A stretch of DNA of 64,000 nt, from the NCBI RefSeq assembly GCF_011300215.1, contig NZ_CP049866.1:434001-498000 (forward strand). The letters run 5' to 3'. Under the pieces are notes generated by a model. That model had not been told where the DNA came from. It saw only the letters and a program-made list of their open reading frames with translations, and made no database searches. The stretch comes from Nocardioides piscis. Its GTDB lineage: Bacteria > Actinomycetota > Actinomycetes > Propionibacteriales > Nocardioidaceae. Numbering within the stretch: the first letter of the stretch is position 1; each line of letters starts with the position of its first letter. Positions 1-9,165 of this stretch are shown here, piece after piece. The position numbers and the translations under genes were made by a program.

Positions 1-566
1 TTGCGGTCGGCCTCGAGCGTCGTGTGGTCGTAGGACAGGACCGGCACGATGGCTCGCTCGGCGGCGGCCTGGGCCTGCGAGGCCGCCTCCCGGGCATCGG
101 CCTGGGCATCGGCCGCCTGCGCGATCCAGACCGCCAGGGCGACGGACGCCGCCGCCAACACACCGAGGAGGCCCAGGAGCCAGCCCGGGACGCTGCGCGT
201 CGCCACGGAGCCCTGGGCGGTCGCGCCACTCGTGCGTGCTGCCTTCTCCTCCCCGCGTCGTTCGCGCGCCAGCGCCTTCGAGGCCCGACGGCTCTCCCTT
301 GCCTCGTCCTTGGAGACCTCGCGGACGACAGGGCCCTGCTCACGGTCAGGCGCACGCGGGGTCAGGGTCGGCGCGCCTGCGGCGAGCTCGGCGTCGTACG
401 CCGATCGCCTCTGCTCGTCGAGTAGCACCTCCGCGGCCTGGTTGAGGGTCTGGAACCGGCGCGAACCGGGCTCGAGATCGGCGATGCCCGCACGCCAGGC
501 AGCCCGGACCTCCTCGGGGGAGGCCGAGGGTTCGATGTCGAGGATGTCGTACCAGCTCGGCGTCAC
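1..566 (-). CDS. J-domain-like Mce-associated membrane protein (3' end outside window)
   Basis: The first ~60 residues resemble a DnaJ J-domain: it opens SWYDILDIEPSASPEEVRAAW and closes with LLDEQRRSAYDAEL. The HPD tripeptide that stimulates DnaK is absent (the loop reads RAGIADLEP). A charged Arg/Glu/Lys linker and one membrane helix (WLLGLLGVLAAASVALAVWI) follow, then the start of an Mce-associated domain (VPVLSYDHTTLEADR). The GTG start at 566 overlaps the previous stop as GTGA, so it is the last visible gene of the mce operon. The architecture suggests a membrane-anchored accessory of the Mce transporter. A chaperone role is doubtful without HPD. The C-terminus is cut by the window edge. 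Confidence 0.75.
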   Translation of the reverse strand, partial: MTPSWYDILDIEPSASPEEVRAAWRAGIADLEPGSRRFQTLNQAAEVLLDEQRRSAYDAELAAGAPTLTPRAPDREQGPVVREVSKDEARESRRASKALARERRGEEKAARTSGATAQGSVATRSVPGWLLGLLGVLAAASVALAVWIAQAADAQADAREAASQAQAAAERAIVPVLSYDHTTLEADR

Positions 567-1222
567 TGACCGCTCCCCTGATCGGTCGGTTCCGAGGGGG
601 CCGGCAGGCCGGGTTCGGGGGCGCTGCCGTCGGAGCTCACCGGGTCGAAGTCGTCGACCAGCCACTCGCCGTCGACCTTCACCAGCTTGACCTGGAGACG
701 GAACGGGATCGGTTCCTGCTCGATCTTCTTGCCCTTGACGGTGTAGGAGTCGCTGAAGGAGCCCGCGACCAGGGTGCTCGCCGAGTCGGCATCGATGCTG
801 GCCACCCCGGTCGAGAAGACGTCAGGGACTCGTGCGACCCCCGCCTGAGCCACCAACTGCTCGGCGGCGCCGGCCTGCTCGTCGAAGGACGCCGCGAACT
901 TGGGCGTGATGACTTCCTTGACGCGTTCGCGGTATTCGGGCATGGCGTTGGCCTCGTCGAGCAGGTCGGGACCGTAGGTGCCCATGCGCAGCATGAACTG
1001 CTCGGTCTGTGACATCACGTCCTCACGGGCGGCCTGTGTCTCGCCACCCTCGGTGCTCGGACGGGCGCTCCAGACATAGGCCGCCGTCGCCGTGGCCGCA
1101 AGGATCACCGCCAGCAGGACGACCGCAAGCACCAGCCGGAACAGTGGCCGCGCGGGGGTGTCGGTGGTCGGGGGCGTGGTCAGTCCCGGGTCAGCAGGGG
1201 CTGGAGGAACAACCACTTCCAC
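563..1222 (-). CDS. Mce-associated membrane protein
   Basis: This 219-residue protein has a Pro/Thr-rich cytoplasmic N-terminus, one membrane helix at about residues 27-50 (FRLVLAVVLLAVILAATATA) and an extracytoplasmic domain with the fold seen in Mce-associated (Mas) proteins, which resembles the NTF2/SnoaL shape. A Pro/Ser tail ends it. Such proteins are co-encoded with Mce complexes and are thought to stabilise them at the membrane. The start overlaps the mceF end by about 43 bp. A GTG two codons further in is an alternative, and either start leaves the helix intact. The stop overlaps the next GTG. Confidence 0.8.
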   Translation of the reverse strand: MEVVVPPAPADPGLTTPPTTDTPARPLFRLVLAVVLLAVILAATATAAYVWSARPSTEGGETQAAREDVMSQTEQFMLRMGTYGPDLLDEANAMPEYRERVKEVITPKFAASFDEQAGAAEQLVAQAGVARVPDVFSTGVASIDADSASTLVAGSFSDSYTVKGKKIEQEPIPFRLQVKLVKVDGEWLVDDFDPVSSDGSAPEPGLPAPSEPTDQGSGQ

Positions 1223-2463
1223 GACTCCTCTCCAAGGGTGCGGGGCGCTGCCTGTCCGGGTGACTGCAGTCGCTTGCTCTCCTGCTCGCCCCAGGTGAGC
1301 TTGCCGGTGGTGGGATCGTAGGCGGCGATCGGGTCAGCGTAGGGGGCGGCCGCACGCGGTGCGTGCTGGGACCCCCGGGCGTTGGACTTCGCGGCGGGCT
1401 CGGTGCAGCCTGCCGACATGTTCATCGGCCGGTTGGACCCGTCGAGCGGGGAGCGGCGGTCGGTGCTCTCGTAGCCCCCGCTGCACACGTGCGGGTTCTC
1501 GTTGGTTATCAGGCCGAAGTGAGCGTCGAAGTTGCCGGTCGACGGTGTCTTGGCGACCACCGTGAACCCACCCTCGACGACGTGCGGATAGAGCACGAGG
1601 ATCTGCTCGACGCCGTCGAGCCTGGCCACCACGACCTCGCCGGTCGTGACGAGGTTGTTGATCAGGGAGCCGAGGTCGACCTCGTTGTCCTCGAGGAAGC
1701 GTCGCAGCTGGTTGGCCGTTGCGCTGCCGTTGTCGATGACGGCCCGCAGGTCCTTGTCGGAGCGCACCATGCTGGTCGAGAACACGCTGAGGTCGCGGGC
1801 GAAGGACCGCAGGGAGCTCTCGGAGGCGATCTGGCCGCGCAGCACGACGTTGGAGTCCCGGATCAGCTTGGTGGTGATCTCGAAGTTGGCGTCGGCAGCT
1901 CCGAGGAACTCGTTGCCCGAGTCGATGATCGTCTGCAGGTCGTTGCCGGCGCCACCGAAGGCAGCGCCGAACTCGGTTGTGACCGTCTGGAGGTCGTCCA
2001 CGTCCACGCTGCTCACGGTCTCGGACATGTGTGTCAGGAGCGTGTCGGTCTGGATGGGGGTGCTGGTGTTGTCGGTGTCGATCTCCGACTTGTCCTCGAG
2101 GTATGGCTTCTCGTCGCTCTGGGGCTGCAGCTCGACGTACTGCTCACCCACGGCCGACCTGTTGCCGACCACGGCGAGAGCGTCTGCCGGGATCCGGTCG
2201 TGCTCGTTGTCGATGTCGAGGTGGATGTCGACGCCCTCGTCGGTCAGGACCATCTCGGAGACCTGCCCGACCCGCACTCCCCGGTAGGACACCTCGGCAC
2301 CGGCGAAGGCACCGCCGGAGTCGGCGAAGTGAGCGACCACGGTGTAGGCGTCATCGATGATCACCCGGTCCAGGCGGGCGTAGCGGGCTCCGACGAAGCT
2401 CACACCCACGAGCGTGATGATCGCGAAGATCAGGAGCTGGACCTTGGTTCGACGAGTGATCAT
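1180..2463 (-). CDS. mceF: MCE family protein, MceF position
   Basis: This 427-residue protein has an N-terminal signal anchor (about residues 8-25). An MCE/MlaD domain with the signature GAEVSYRGVRVGQV spans about 38-115, a long helical region about 140-300, and a less conserved C-terminal tail follows. Six such subunits form the periplasm-spanning lipid conduit above the YrbE permeases. Sixth place in the mceA-F series and the absence of a lipobox support MceF. The start codon follows the mceE stop directly (TAG-ATG), so translation is coupled. The transported lipid cannot be read from sequence. Confidence 0.88.
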   Translation of the reverse strand: MITRRTKVQLLIFAIITLVGVSFVGARYARLDRVIIDDAYTVVAHFADSGGAFAGAEVSYRGVRVGQVSEMVLTDEGVDIHLDIDNEHDRIPADALAVVGNRSAVGEQYVELQPQSDEKPYLEDKSEIDTDNTSTPIQTDTLLTHMSETVSSVDVDDLQTVTTEFGAAFGGAGNDLQTIIDSGNEFLGAADANFEITTKLIRDSNVVLRGQIASESSLRSFARDLSVFSTSMVRSDKDLRAVIDNGSATANQLRRFLEDNEVDLGSLINNLVTTGEVVVARLDGVEQILVLYPHVVEGGFTVVAKTPSTGNFDAHFGLITNENPHVCSGGYESTDRRSPLDGSNRPMNMSAGCTEPAAKSNARGSQHAPRAAAPYADPIAAYDPTTGKLTWGEQESKRLQSPGQAAPRTLGEESWKWLFLQPLLTRD

Positions 2464-3885
2464 CTAGAGCACCATCCCGGGGACGAGCAGGCTGACGAGG
2501 TGGGCGTCGTAGACGTCCATCAGCTCACCGTAGGTGGGGCCACCACGAGGGGCTGGGCGGGACCAGGCTCCTGCGCGTGGAGCCGCCTCGGGGCGTAGCA
2601 ACGTCGGGAGCGTCGTCGGCACCGAGGTCGGGACGGGCACGCTCGGCAGCTGCGTGGGGACCGGCTCGTTGGGGATCTGGTTGAGCTGGCGGCAGATGTC
2701 CTTGTCCTTGTTGGCGTCGCGCTTGCACTCCTCCTTGATCTGGAGGATGCCGTTGGGCGTCTGCAGCACTCTCTGGCAGGCAGGGCTGTTGATGTCGCCG
2801 CTCCTGATGCAGGCGAGCACGTCGTTGATGATCACCGTCGGGTCGATCTGCGTCGGCAGGTTGGTCGGGAGCGTCGGCGGACGTCCACCGTCGGTGAGAT
2901 CGACCTCGAGGGTGATGGACAGGTTGGTGAAGTCGCCCATGTGCAGGTTGCGAGCCACCTGTGGGTCGCGTCCGACGACCTCGTCGACGAACGGATAGGT
3001 GAGGAAGACGTGGAAGGCCTTGGTGAAGTTGTCACCCGAGGCAGCCAGCTGGGTCAGCACCGGGTTGAGCAGCTCGAGTGACTTGATGGTCGAGGCCTTG
3101 GACGCCTGGATCACCTCGACGCCGACGTTGCTCAGCTCGTCGAGTGCCTCGAGCATCTTGACCAGGTCATCGGTCTGGCGGTCGATGGAGTCGAGCGCGC
3201 TCGGCAGCTCCTCCAACGTGGCGTCGATGGTGGGCTGTTCTGCGCGGATGGAGATCGCCAGCCGGTTGAGCTTCTCGATCGCCGTGACGATCTCGGCCTT
3301 GTTCTCGTCGAGCTGGCCCATGAACGACGCGATCTGACGCAACACCGAGCGCGCTGCGCCCTCGCGCCCCTCGAGAGCGAGGTTGAGCTCGCGGGTGATC
3401 GTCTGGAGCTGGCCGACACCGCCGCCGTTGAGCAGGAGGCTGAGCGCGCCCAGCACTTCCTCGACCTCGGGGTTCCGACCGCTGCGCTCCAGGGGGATCC
3501 GGTCGCCGTCCTCCAGCAGGTTGGTGCTCGCACCCTCCTCCGGAGGCTTCAAGGAGACGAACTTCTCGCCCAGGAGGCTGGTCTGCCGGATCTCGGCCAG
3601 TGCGTTGTCCGGCAGCTCGACGTCCTCCTGCAGAAGCAGCGTCACCTCGGCGGTGTAGCCGTCGAGGGACACCGCGTCGACGGTGCCGACGCTGACGTCG
3701 TTGATCTTCACGGTCGACTTGGGGACCAGGTCGAGCACGTCGGCGAACTGCACCTTGATCGTCATCGGGTTCTCACCCGCGTCCGGGCCGCCGGGCAGCG
3801 GCAGCTTGTAGATGTCGAAGTCGCAACCGGTCAGGAACACAGCCGAGAGGACGACGGGCAGCAGGGTCTTGAACGTGCGCTTCAT
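2464..3885 (-). CDS. mceE: MCE family lipoprotein, MceE (LprN-type)
   Basis: This 473-residue protein starts with a lipoprotein signal peptide whose lipobox is L-T-G-C, with the lipidated Cys at residue 21. The MCE domain follows at about 40-120 (STVKINDVSVGTVDAV), then a long helical segment and a Pro-rich tail (PVPTQLPSVPVPTSVPTTLP). The lipobox is the hallmark of the MceE subunit, called LprN in mycobacteria. It is expected to anchor on the outer face of the membrane within the Mce hetero-oligomer. ATGA overlap with mceD shows operonic coupling. Confidence 0.9.
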   Translation of the reverse strand: MKRTFKTLLPVVLSAVFLTGCDFDIYKLPLPGGPDAGENPMTIKVQFADVLDLVPKSTVKINDVSVGTVDAVSLDGYTAEVTLLLQEDVELPDNALAEIRQTSLLGEKFVSLKPPEEGASTNLLEDGDRIPLERSGRNPEVEEVLGALSLLLNGGGVGQLQTITRELNLALEGREGAARSVLRQIASFMGQLDENKAEIVTAIEKLNRLAISIRAEQPTIDATLEELPSALDSIDRQTDDLVKMLEALDELSNVGVEVIQASKASTIKSLELLNPVLTQLAASGDNFTKAFHVFLTYPFVDEVVGRDPQVARNLHMGDFTNLSITLEVDLTDGGRPPTLPTNLPTQIDPTVIINDVLACIRSGDINSPACQRVLQTPNGILQIKEECKRDANKDKDICRQLNQIPNEPVPTQLPSVPVPTSVPTTLPTLLRPEAAPRAGAWSRPAPRGGPTYGELMDVYDAHLVSLLVPGMVL

Positions 3886-5036
3886 CGAGACACCTCCACG
3901 AGGCCACCGAGGCTCGGATCGAACTTGAGGTGCGCTGCGGACGGCATGGTGCTGGTCCCCTTGCGGTCTGACAGGGCACCACTACGGGGCAGGATCTGCT
4001 TGATCGTGTCGCAGACCTTCCCGGAGCCCTTGACCTGGTTGGTGAAGCCGCACAGGAACAGGGCCGGATCAGACTTGAGCTCGTCGCCGATCCGACCCAT
4101 GTTGGACCGGGTGTCGAGGGTGCCGGCCTGGGGGTTGTAGGTCAGGGCGAGGTTGTTGAGCGCAAGCGGCCCGACCTGGAGGACCTTGTCGAGCGCTGCG
4201 CGCTGCTTGACCAGCACCTTGGAGACCCGGTTGAGGCCCGAGATGTTGCGGCCCAGGAGCTCGCGGTTCTCGGCGACGAACGACGAGACCTCGGTCATTG
4301 CCGTCGACAGGTTCTTGAGCGCGGCGGCCAGCTCCTCCTTCTCTCCCCTGAGCAGGCCCGAGACGTCAGCCATCGACTGGTTGAAGCTTCGGACGGTCTG
4401 GTCGTTCTGCGCCAGGGTCTCGATGAACTTCCCGAGCTGTTCGGTGCTGCCGAACAGCTCCTCCTTGTTGTCGGCCAACGTGTCGGTGAGCCGCGCGAAG
4501 TTCTTGATCGTGGCGTTGAAGTTGGCGCCCTGCCCGTCGAAGTTGTCGGCCGAGACCGCCAACAGGTCCGACAGCGCGCCCGACTTGTTCGCACCCCTCG
4601 GGCCGAGGGCGACGTTGAGGGTGTCGAGGCTCTCGTAGATCTGGTCGAGCTCGATCGGCACCGCCGTCTGCTGGACGTCGAGCTCGGTGTTGTCGGAGAT
4701 CACCTCGTCACCGTCCCGGAACACGGGGGTGAGCTGGATGAACCGGTCACCCACGATGGAGGGCGCCACGATGACAGCCTTGGCATCGGAGGGGACCTTC
4801 ACCTCTGCGTCGTAGGACATCGTCACCTCGACGTCGGTGCCGGAGGGGGTGACCTTGTCGACCGTGCCCACGGGGACCCCCAGGACGCGCACCTCGCTCC
4901 CCTCGTAGATCGAGATGGTCCGAGGGAAGTGGGCGACGAGCCGCTTCTGGTCGTCGCCACCGAGGAGGGTCAGCACTGCGGCAGCCACCAGGGCGAGCAC
5001 CACGAGCGGGACCAGCATCAGTCTGTTGAGAGCCAT
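3882..5036 (-). CDS. mceD: MCE family protein, MceD position
   Basis: This 384-residue protein has a signal anchor at about residues 6-25 (LMLVPLVVLALVAAAVLTLL). The MCE domain contains ISIYEGSEVRVLGVPVGTVD, the form typical of MceD subunits. A helical middle region and a short C-terminal domain with two Cys (LFLCGF and KVCDTI) follow. It takes fourth place in the mceA-F series, separated by 1 bp from mceC and overlapping mceE by 4 bp. It is inferred to be one ring or strand of the Mce lipid channel. Confidence 0.88.
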   Translation of the reverse strand: MALNRLMLVPLVVLALVAAAVLTLLGGDDQKRLVAHFPRTISIYEGSEVRVLGVPVGTVDKVTPSGTDVEVTMSYDAEVKVPSDAKAVIVAPSIVGDRFIQLTPVFRDGDEVISDNTELDVQQTAVPIELDQIYESLDTLNVALGPRGANKSGALSDLLAVSADNFDGQGANFNATIKNFARLTDTLADNKEELFGSTEQLGKFIETLAQNDQTVRSFNQSMADVSGLLRGEKEELAAALKNLSTAMTEVSSFVAENRELLGRNISGLNRVSKVLVKQRAALDKVLQVGPLALNNLALTYNPQAGTLDTRSNMGRIGDELKSDPALFLCGFTNQVKGSGKVCDTIKQILPRSGALSDRKGTSTMPSAAHLKFDPSLGGLVEVSR

Positions 5037-5037
5037 G

Positions 5038-6003
5038 TCATCCCACCTGGGGTGCCGGAGGCATGTTGTAGATGTAGGTGTCGAACCACGGCCCGTTGCC
5101 CAGGGTGTTGGCGAAGACCGTGTAGAAGGGCGCCATCAGGCGCAGGCTGTTGTCGAGATTGTCCTCGTTCTTGTTCAGCACGTTGACGACGCTCTCCAGG
5201 TGGGTGAGTGCGGGCTTGAGGTCGGCGCGGCTCTGGCGGACCAGCAGCGTCAGCTCTTGTGAGAGCGTCGACGTCGAGACGAGCAGGTCATGGATCGCCT
5301 CGCGCCGGCTCACCAGCGCGCGGAAGAGGATGTCGGCGTCGCGCATCAGGGCGATGATGTCCTGGTCGCGCTCGTCGAGCACGCGTGAGACCTTCTCGAG
5401 GTTGACCAGCAGCGTGTTGATCTCGGCGTCGCGAGCCGCGACGTTGGCCGACAGTCGGGTCACGCCGTCGAGGGCTGCCCTGAACTCGTCCGGGGTGTTG
5501 CGGGTCAGGTCGGCCATGGTGGTCATGGCCTCCGCCAGCTGATCGGTGTCGATCTGCTCGGTCGTCGAGGCCAGGCCCTCGAAGGCCTCGACGACGTCGT
5601 ACGGCGACGACGTCCGCTCGACAGGGATGGTCGCCTCCTCCTTCATCTGCCCGGGACCGGCCGGCTCGAGCGAGAGATACATCGCCCCGAGCAGCGTCTT
5701 GACCTTGATCGCCGCGTTGGTGTCCGGACCGAATGCCTCGCCCGAGTCGACCTTGAAGGCCACCTTCACGTGGTCTCCCTCGAGCTCGACGGAGTCCACC
5801 TTGCCGACCCGGACGCCGGCGATCCGGACCTCGTCGTCGGGCTTGAGGCCTCCTGACTCGGCGAAGGCGGCGTAGTAGGTGTCACCGCCGCCGATCAGCG
5901 GCAGGTCGTCGGCCCGGAAGGCCAGCACGAGTGACGCCGCGATCATGGCGAGGCTGATCGCGCCGATGATGACCGGGTTGCGGTCGCGGAACGAGGTGCT
6001 CAT
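5038..6003 (-). CDS. mceC: MCE family protein, MceC position
   Basis: This 321-residue protein has a signal anchor (PVIIGAISLAMIAASLVLAF) and an MCE domain with LKPDDEVRIAGVRVGKVDSV. A long amphipathic helical region and the closing motif GNGPWFDTYIYNMPP follow, as in MceC/MceB subunits. It is shorter than many mycobacterial MceC proteins because it lacks the Pro-rich C-terminal tail. The ATG overlaps the mceB stop as ATGA. Confidence 0.88.
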   Translation of the reverse strand: MSTSFRDRNPVIIGAISLAMIAASLVLAFRADDLPLIGGGDTYYAAFAESGGLKPDDEVRIAGVRVGKVDSVELEGDHVKVAFKVDSGEAFGPDTNAAIKVKTLLGAMYLSLEPAGPGQMKEEATIPVERTSSPYDVVEAFEGLASTTEQIDTDQLAEAMTTMADLTRNTPDEFRAALDGVTRLSANVAARDAEINTLLVNLEKVSRVLDERDQDIIALMRDADILFRALVSRREAIHDLLVSTSTLSQELTLLVRQSRADLKPALTHLESVVNVLNKNEDNLDNSLRLMAPFYTVFANTLGNGPWFDTYIYNMPPAPQVG

Positions 6004-7040
6004 CCGAGATCACACCTGTCAGAACCGGTCTGGTAGCTCACTGGCACGTTGACTCCGCCCGGGAGCTTGACGCGTCCCTGGAACTCGCACAGATAGAAGT
6101 TGAACCAAGAGCCGTAGATCGCCGTACGACCCACCTTCTCCAGCTTGATCGGCAGCACCTGCAGCGCGCGGTCGAGCTCGGCCTTGTTCTTGTCGATGTT
6201 GCCCGCGACCGCTCGCAGCTGCTTGATGTCCTGCACGAACGGCCGGCGAATCCCCTGGAGGAGGCTCGCGGTCTCCACCGACAGGTCGGAGATGCCCTCG
6301 AGGGATCCGAGGATCGCCTGGCGGTCGTCCTTGAGGCCACCGATGAGCTGCCGGAACGAGCTGATCAGGCGCGACAGCTGCTCGTCGCGGTCGCCGATGT
6401 GCACCAGCACCTGGTTGAGGTTCTCGATCAGGTCGCCGATGAGCTGGTCGCGGTCCGCCAGGGTGTCGGTGACCGAGGCCGTGCTCGCGAGGAGTCCTTC
6501 GAGGGTGCCGCCCTCGCCCTGGAAGACCTGGATGAGCTCGTAGGAGAGCTTGTTGATGTCGGCGGGCGACAACGCCCGGAACAGCGGCTTGAACCCGTTG
6601 AACAGCACGGTCAGGTCCAGCGCCGGCTGGGTGCGGTCGACAGGGATCGTCGCGCCCTCGGGCAACCGACCGGAGTCGCCGACGTCCTGGGTGAGCGAGA
6701 TGTAGCGCTGTCCGACGAGGTTGCGATACTTGATCCTCGCGAAGGTGCCGCCGTTGACCTGGGTGGCGTCAGCCACGGTGAAGCTGACCAGAGCCCGGGT
6801 CCGCTCGGTGATCTCGACGTCCTTGACGGTCCCGACCTTGACGCCGGCGACGCGGATGTCGTCGCCCTTCACGAGCCCGGTGGCCTCGGTGAAGACGGCC
6901 TTGTAGTCACGGGTCGAGGCGAAGTTGAGGTTGCCGACGAGGACGACGAGCACAGCAGTGGCCATCGAGGTGACGACGATGAAGATGAGGAGACGGACGA
7001 GGTCCGCGCTCGTCTTCTTGTCCAGTCCTGCGCGTGGCAT
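6000..7040 (-). CDS. mceB: MCE family protein, MceB position
   Basis: This 346-residue protein has an N-terminal membrane anchor (LVRLLIFIVVTSMATAVLVV), then an MCE domain whose core is LVKGDDIRVAGVKVGTV. It ends with GSWFNFYLCEFQG, a conserved MceB closing motif. It follows mceA with a one-base TGATG overlap and precedes mceC with ATGA. These couplings keep subunit ratios equal, as expected for a hetero-hexameric lipid transfer assembly. Confidence 0.9.
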   Translation of the reverse strand: MPRAGLDKKTSADLVRLLIFIVVTSMATAVLVVLVGNLNFASTRDYKAVFTEATGLVKGDDIRVAGVKVGTVKDVEITERTRALVSFTVADATQVNGGTFARIKYRNLVGQRYISLTQDVGDSGRLPEGATIPVDRTQPALDLTVLFNGFKPLFRALSPADINKLSYELIQVFQGEGGTLEGLLASTASVTDTLADRDQLIGDLIENLNQVLVHIGDRDEQLSRLISSFRQLIGGLKDDRQAILGSLEGISDLSVETASLLQGIRRPFVQDIKQLRAVAGNIDKNKAELDRALQVLPIKLEKVGRTAIYGSWFNFYLCEFQGRVKLPGGVNVPVSYQTGSDRCDLG

Positions 7041-8329
7041 CAGTCCTCCTCCCCGATGCTGACAGTTGCTCCGCGGGCCATGGGGGCGACGAGGAGCACG
7101 CCCAGGTCGGGCACGTCCTCCGAGGTCGTACCGATGGCCGGGCCGAGCAGCCCCTTCATGAACGCCGACTCGGCGCGACTGCCGGGGTAGCCAGCGCCCC
7201 GGTCCCAGCCCGTGGCGGCGCGGGACGTGCCCTTGCCGGTCGGCTCGTCGACGCCGTCGACGAAGTTGGGCTGGCGGGTCACCGGGTTCTCCTGGCTCCA
7301 GGGCGGGTTGGGCAGCCGACCGCAGGTCGGGCCGCTCTTGTCGCCGAAGGTCGGACGGTCCTGGGGCCCATAACCGCGCGGCTGCGTCGGCAGGGTCTCC
7401 AGGACGATGTGCAGGGTGAAGCCTCGGAATGCCTCTGCCTGCAGGGCGCCGGCGTTGACGATGCCGCCGAGCAGGCAGGGGTACTGCGGGGAGTAGCGAG
7501 CGAACACCTCGAGCTGCTGCTGGCTCACCTCGCCGAGCCTGATCATGTTGTCTCCGTTGTCGGTCAGGAAACGGTCCGCGGTCGCCGAGAAGGCGCCGAC
7601 GTCGGTGTAGAGCGCGTTCAGCTTGTCCTCGCGGCCCTCGAGGGTCTGCGTAGTGGTGATGGTGTTGCGCAGGATCGTGGCGACCTCGGGCAGCACGTCG
7701 GCATAGATGTCGGAGACCTGACCGGTCAGGCGCAGGTCTTCCACCAGGGCCGGGATCTCGGGATTGAACCGCTTGAGATAGCTGTCGACGGTCTCGAGGT
7801 TGTTGCCCAGCTGGTCGCCGCGACCTTCGAGTGCGGTGGCGATCGCGTTGAGCGTCATGTTGATCTCCGCCGGCTGCACCGCCACCAGGAGCGGGTAGAG
7901 GTCATTGAGGACCTGCTCGACCTCGGTGGACACATCGGTGCGGTCGATCACGTCGTTGATCTTGATCGGGTCGGGGGACGGCTCGTCGGGCACGATCAGG
8001 GAGACGTACTTCTCGCCGAAGAGGGTCTTGGGGACGATGGAGCCCGTGACGTTGGCCGGGACCGTCTCGCGCATGTCGGGATAGAGCCCCAGCGTCACCG
8101 TGGCGCCGTCGGCCTCGGAGTCGATCTCGATCACCTCGCCGACCTGGACGCCGCGGATCTTCACGTCTGCGCGCATGGGCAGCTGGAGACCGATGTTCGA
8201 GGTCTTCAGCTCGACCTCGTCGTAGTCGGTGAACTTCTTGGTGAAGACGCCGTAGGAGACCCAGACGCTCCCCAGGAGGAGAGCGAGGAAGACGACTCCG
8301 AGCACCTTGTGGTTGGCCAGCGGATTCAT
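7040..8329 (-). CDS. mceA: MCE family protein, MceA position
   Basis: This 429-residue protein is the first MCE subunit after the two YrbE permeases. It has a signal anchor at about residues 8-26 and an MCE domain at about 38-118 (MRADVKIRGVQVGEVIEI). A long helical domain up to about residue 300 and a Pro/Gly-rich tail with two Cys pairs follow. MceA subunits are the best studied of this family and take part in uptake of sterols, fatty acids or other lipids. No sterol-degradation genes lie in the window, so the cargo is open. Confidence 0.9.
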   Translation of the reverse strand: MNPLANHKVLGVVFLALLLGSVWVSYGVFTKKFTDYDEVELKTSNIGLQLPMRADVKIRGVQVGEVIEIDSEADGATVTLGLYPDMRETVPANVTGSIVPKTLFGEKYVSLIVPDEPSPDPIKINDVIDRTDVSTEVEQVLNDLYPLLVAVQPAEINMTLNAIATALEGRGDQLGNNLETVDSYLKRFNPEIPALVEDLRLTGQVSDIYADVLPEVATILRNTITTTQTLEGREDKLNALYTDVGAFSATADRFLTDNGDNMIRLGEVSQQQLEVFARYSPQYPCLLGGIVNAGALQAEAFRGFTLHIVLETLPTQPRGYGPQDRPTFGDKSGPTCGRLPNPPWSQENPVTRQPNFVDGVDEPTGKGTSRAATGWDRGAGYPGSRAESAFMKGLLGPAIGTTSEDVPDLGVLLVAPMARGATVSIGEED

Positions 8330-8333
8330 TGCC

Positions 8334-9161
8334 TCACCCCGCCAATCGGACAGTGGCGTTGGTGCCCCAGATCGCCATCGAGAGGAACAGGTCGATCACG
8401 TTGATCGCCACGATGCTCGTCCGGACTGCGCGTCCGACCGCCACTCCCACACCTGCAGGCCCGCCGGAGGCGGTGAAGCCGTGGTAGCAGTGGATCAGGA
8501 TCACCGTGACGGCGAAGACCAGCACCTTGCCGAAGGACCACAGGACGTCACCCGGTGGCAGGAACGCGTTGAAGTAGTGGTCGTAGGTGCCGGTGGACTG
8601 GCCATAGACCGTGGTCACCACGAGCCGGCTGGCGAAGTACGACGACAACAGCCCCACGACGTAGAGGGGGATGATCGCGATCAGGCCGCCGACGACCCGG
8701 GTCGCCACCAGGAACGGCATCGACGGGATCGCCATCACCTCGAGGGCGTCGATCTCCTCCGAGATCCGCATCGCTCCGAGCTGCGCGGTGAAGCCGCAAC
8801 CCACGGTGGCGGCGAGGGCGATGCCGGCCACCAGCGGCGCGATCTCGCGGGTGTTGAAGTAGGCCGACACGAAGCCGGCGAACGCAGCGGTCCCGAGCTG
8901 GTTGAGGGCGGCATAGCCCGACAGGCCCACCTGCGCGCCGGTGAAGAAGGTCATCCCGAGGATGACGCCGACCGTCCCGCCGATGACCGCCAGGGCCCCG
9001 GACCCGAGGGTGACCTCGGCCAGGATCCGCAGGATCTCCTTGGGGTAGTGGGTGACCGAGCGCGGGATCGCTCGCAGGACGCCCAGGTGGAAGGCCAGCT
9101 GGCCGCCCAGCTCGTCGAGGGTGCCCAGGGGCTTCTGGTAGATGCTCTTCAGGTTGGCCAT
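8334..9161 (-). CDS. yrbEB: MlaE/YrbE-type permease, second copy (YrbEB)
   Basis: This 275-residue integral membrane protein has about five or six hydrophobic segments. It carries the permease motif around GFTAQLGAMRISEEIDALEVM, the cytoplasmic coupling loop of MlaE-family proteins. It pairs with the upstream permease to form the membrane part of the Mce ABC importer driven by Mkl. Gaps of 4 bp on both sides place it firmly in the operon. Confidence 0.92.
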   Translation of the reverse strand: MANLKSIYQKPLGTLDELGGQLAFHLGVLRAIPRSVTHYPKEILRILAEVTLGSGALAVIGGTVGVILGMTFFTGAQVGLSGYAALNQLGTAAFAGFVSAYFNTREIAPLVAGIALAATVGCGFTAQLGAMRISEEIDALEVMAIPSMPFLVATRVVGGLIAIIPLYVVGLLSSYFASRLVVTTVYGQSTGTYDHYFNAFLPPGDVLWSFGKVLVFAVTVILIHCYHGFTASGGPAGVGVAVGRAVRTSIVAINVIDLFLSMAIWGTNATVRLAG

Positions 9162-9165
9162 GTCC

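Noticed and set aside
7034..8404. Long plus-strand open frames opposite mceA and other mce, nuo and hmg genes
   Set aside because: High GC leaves antisense frames open. These have no start signals, low-complexity Asp/Arg/Gly/His composition and no family motifs.
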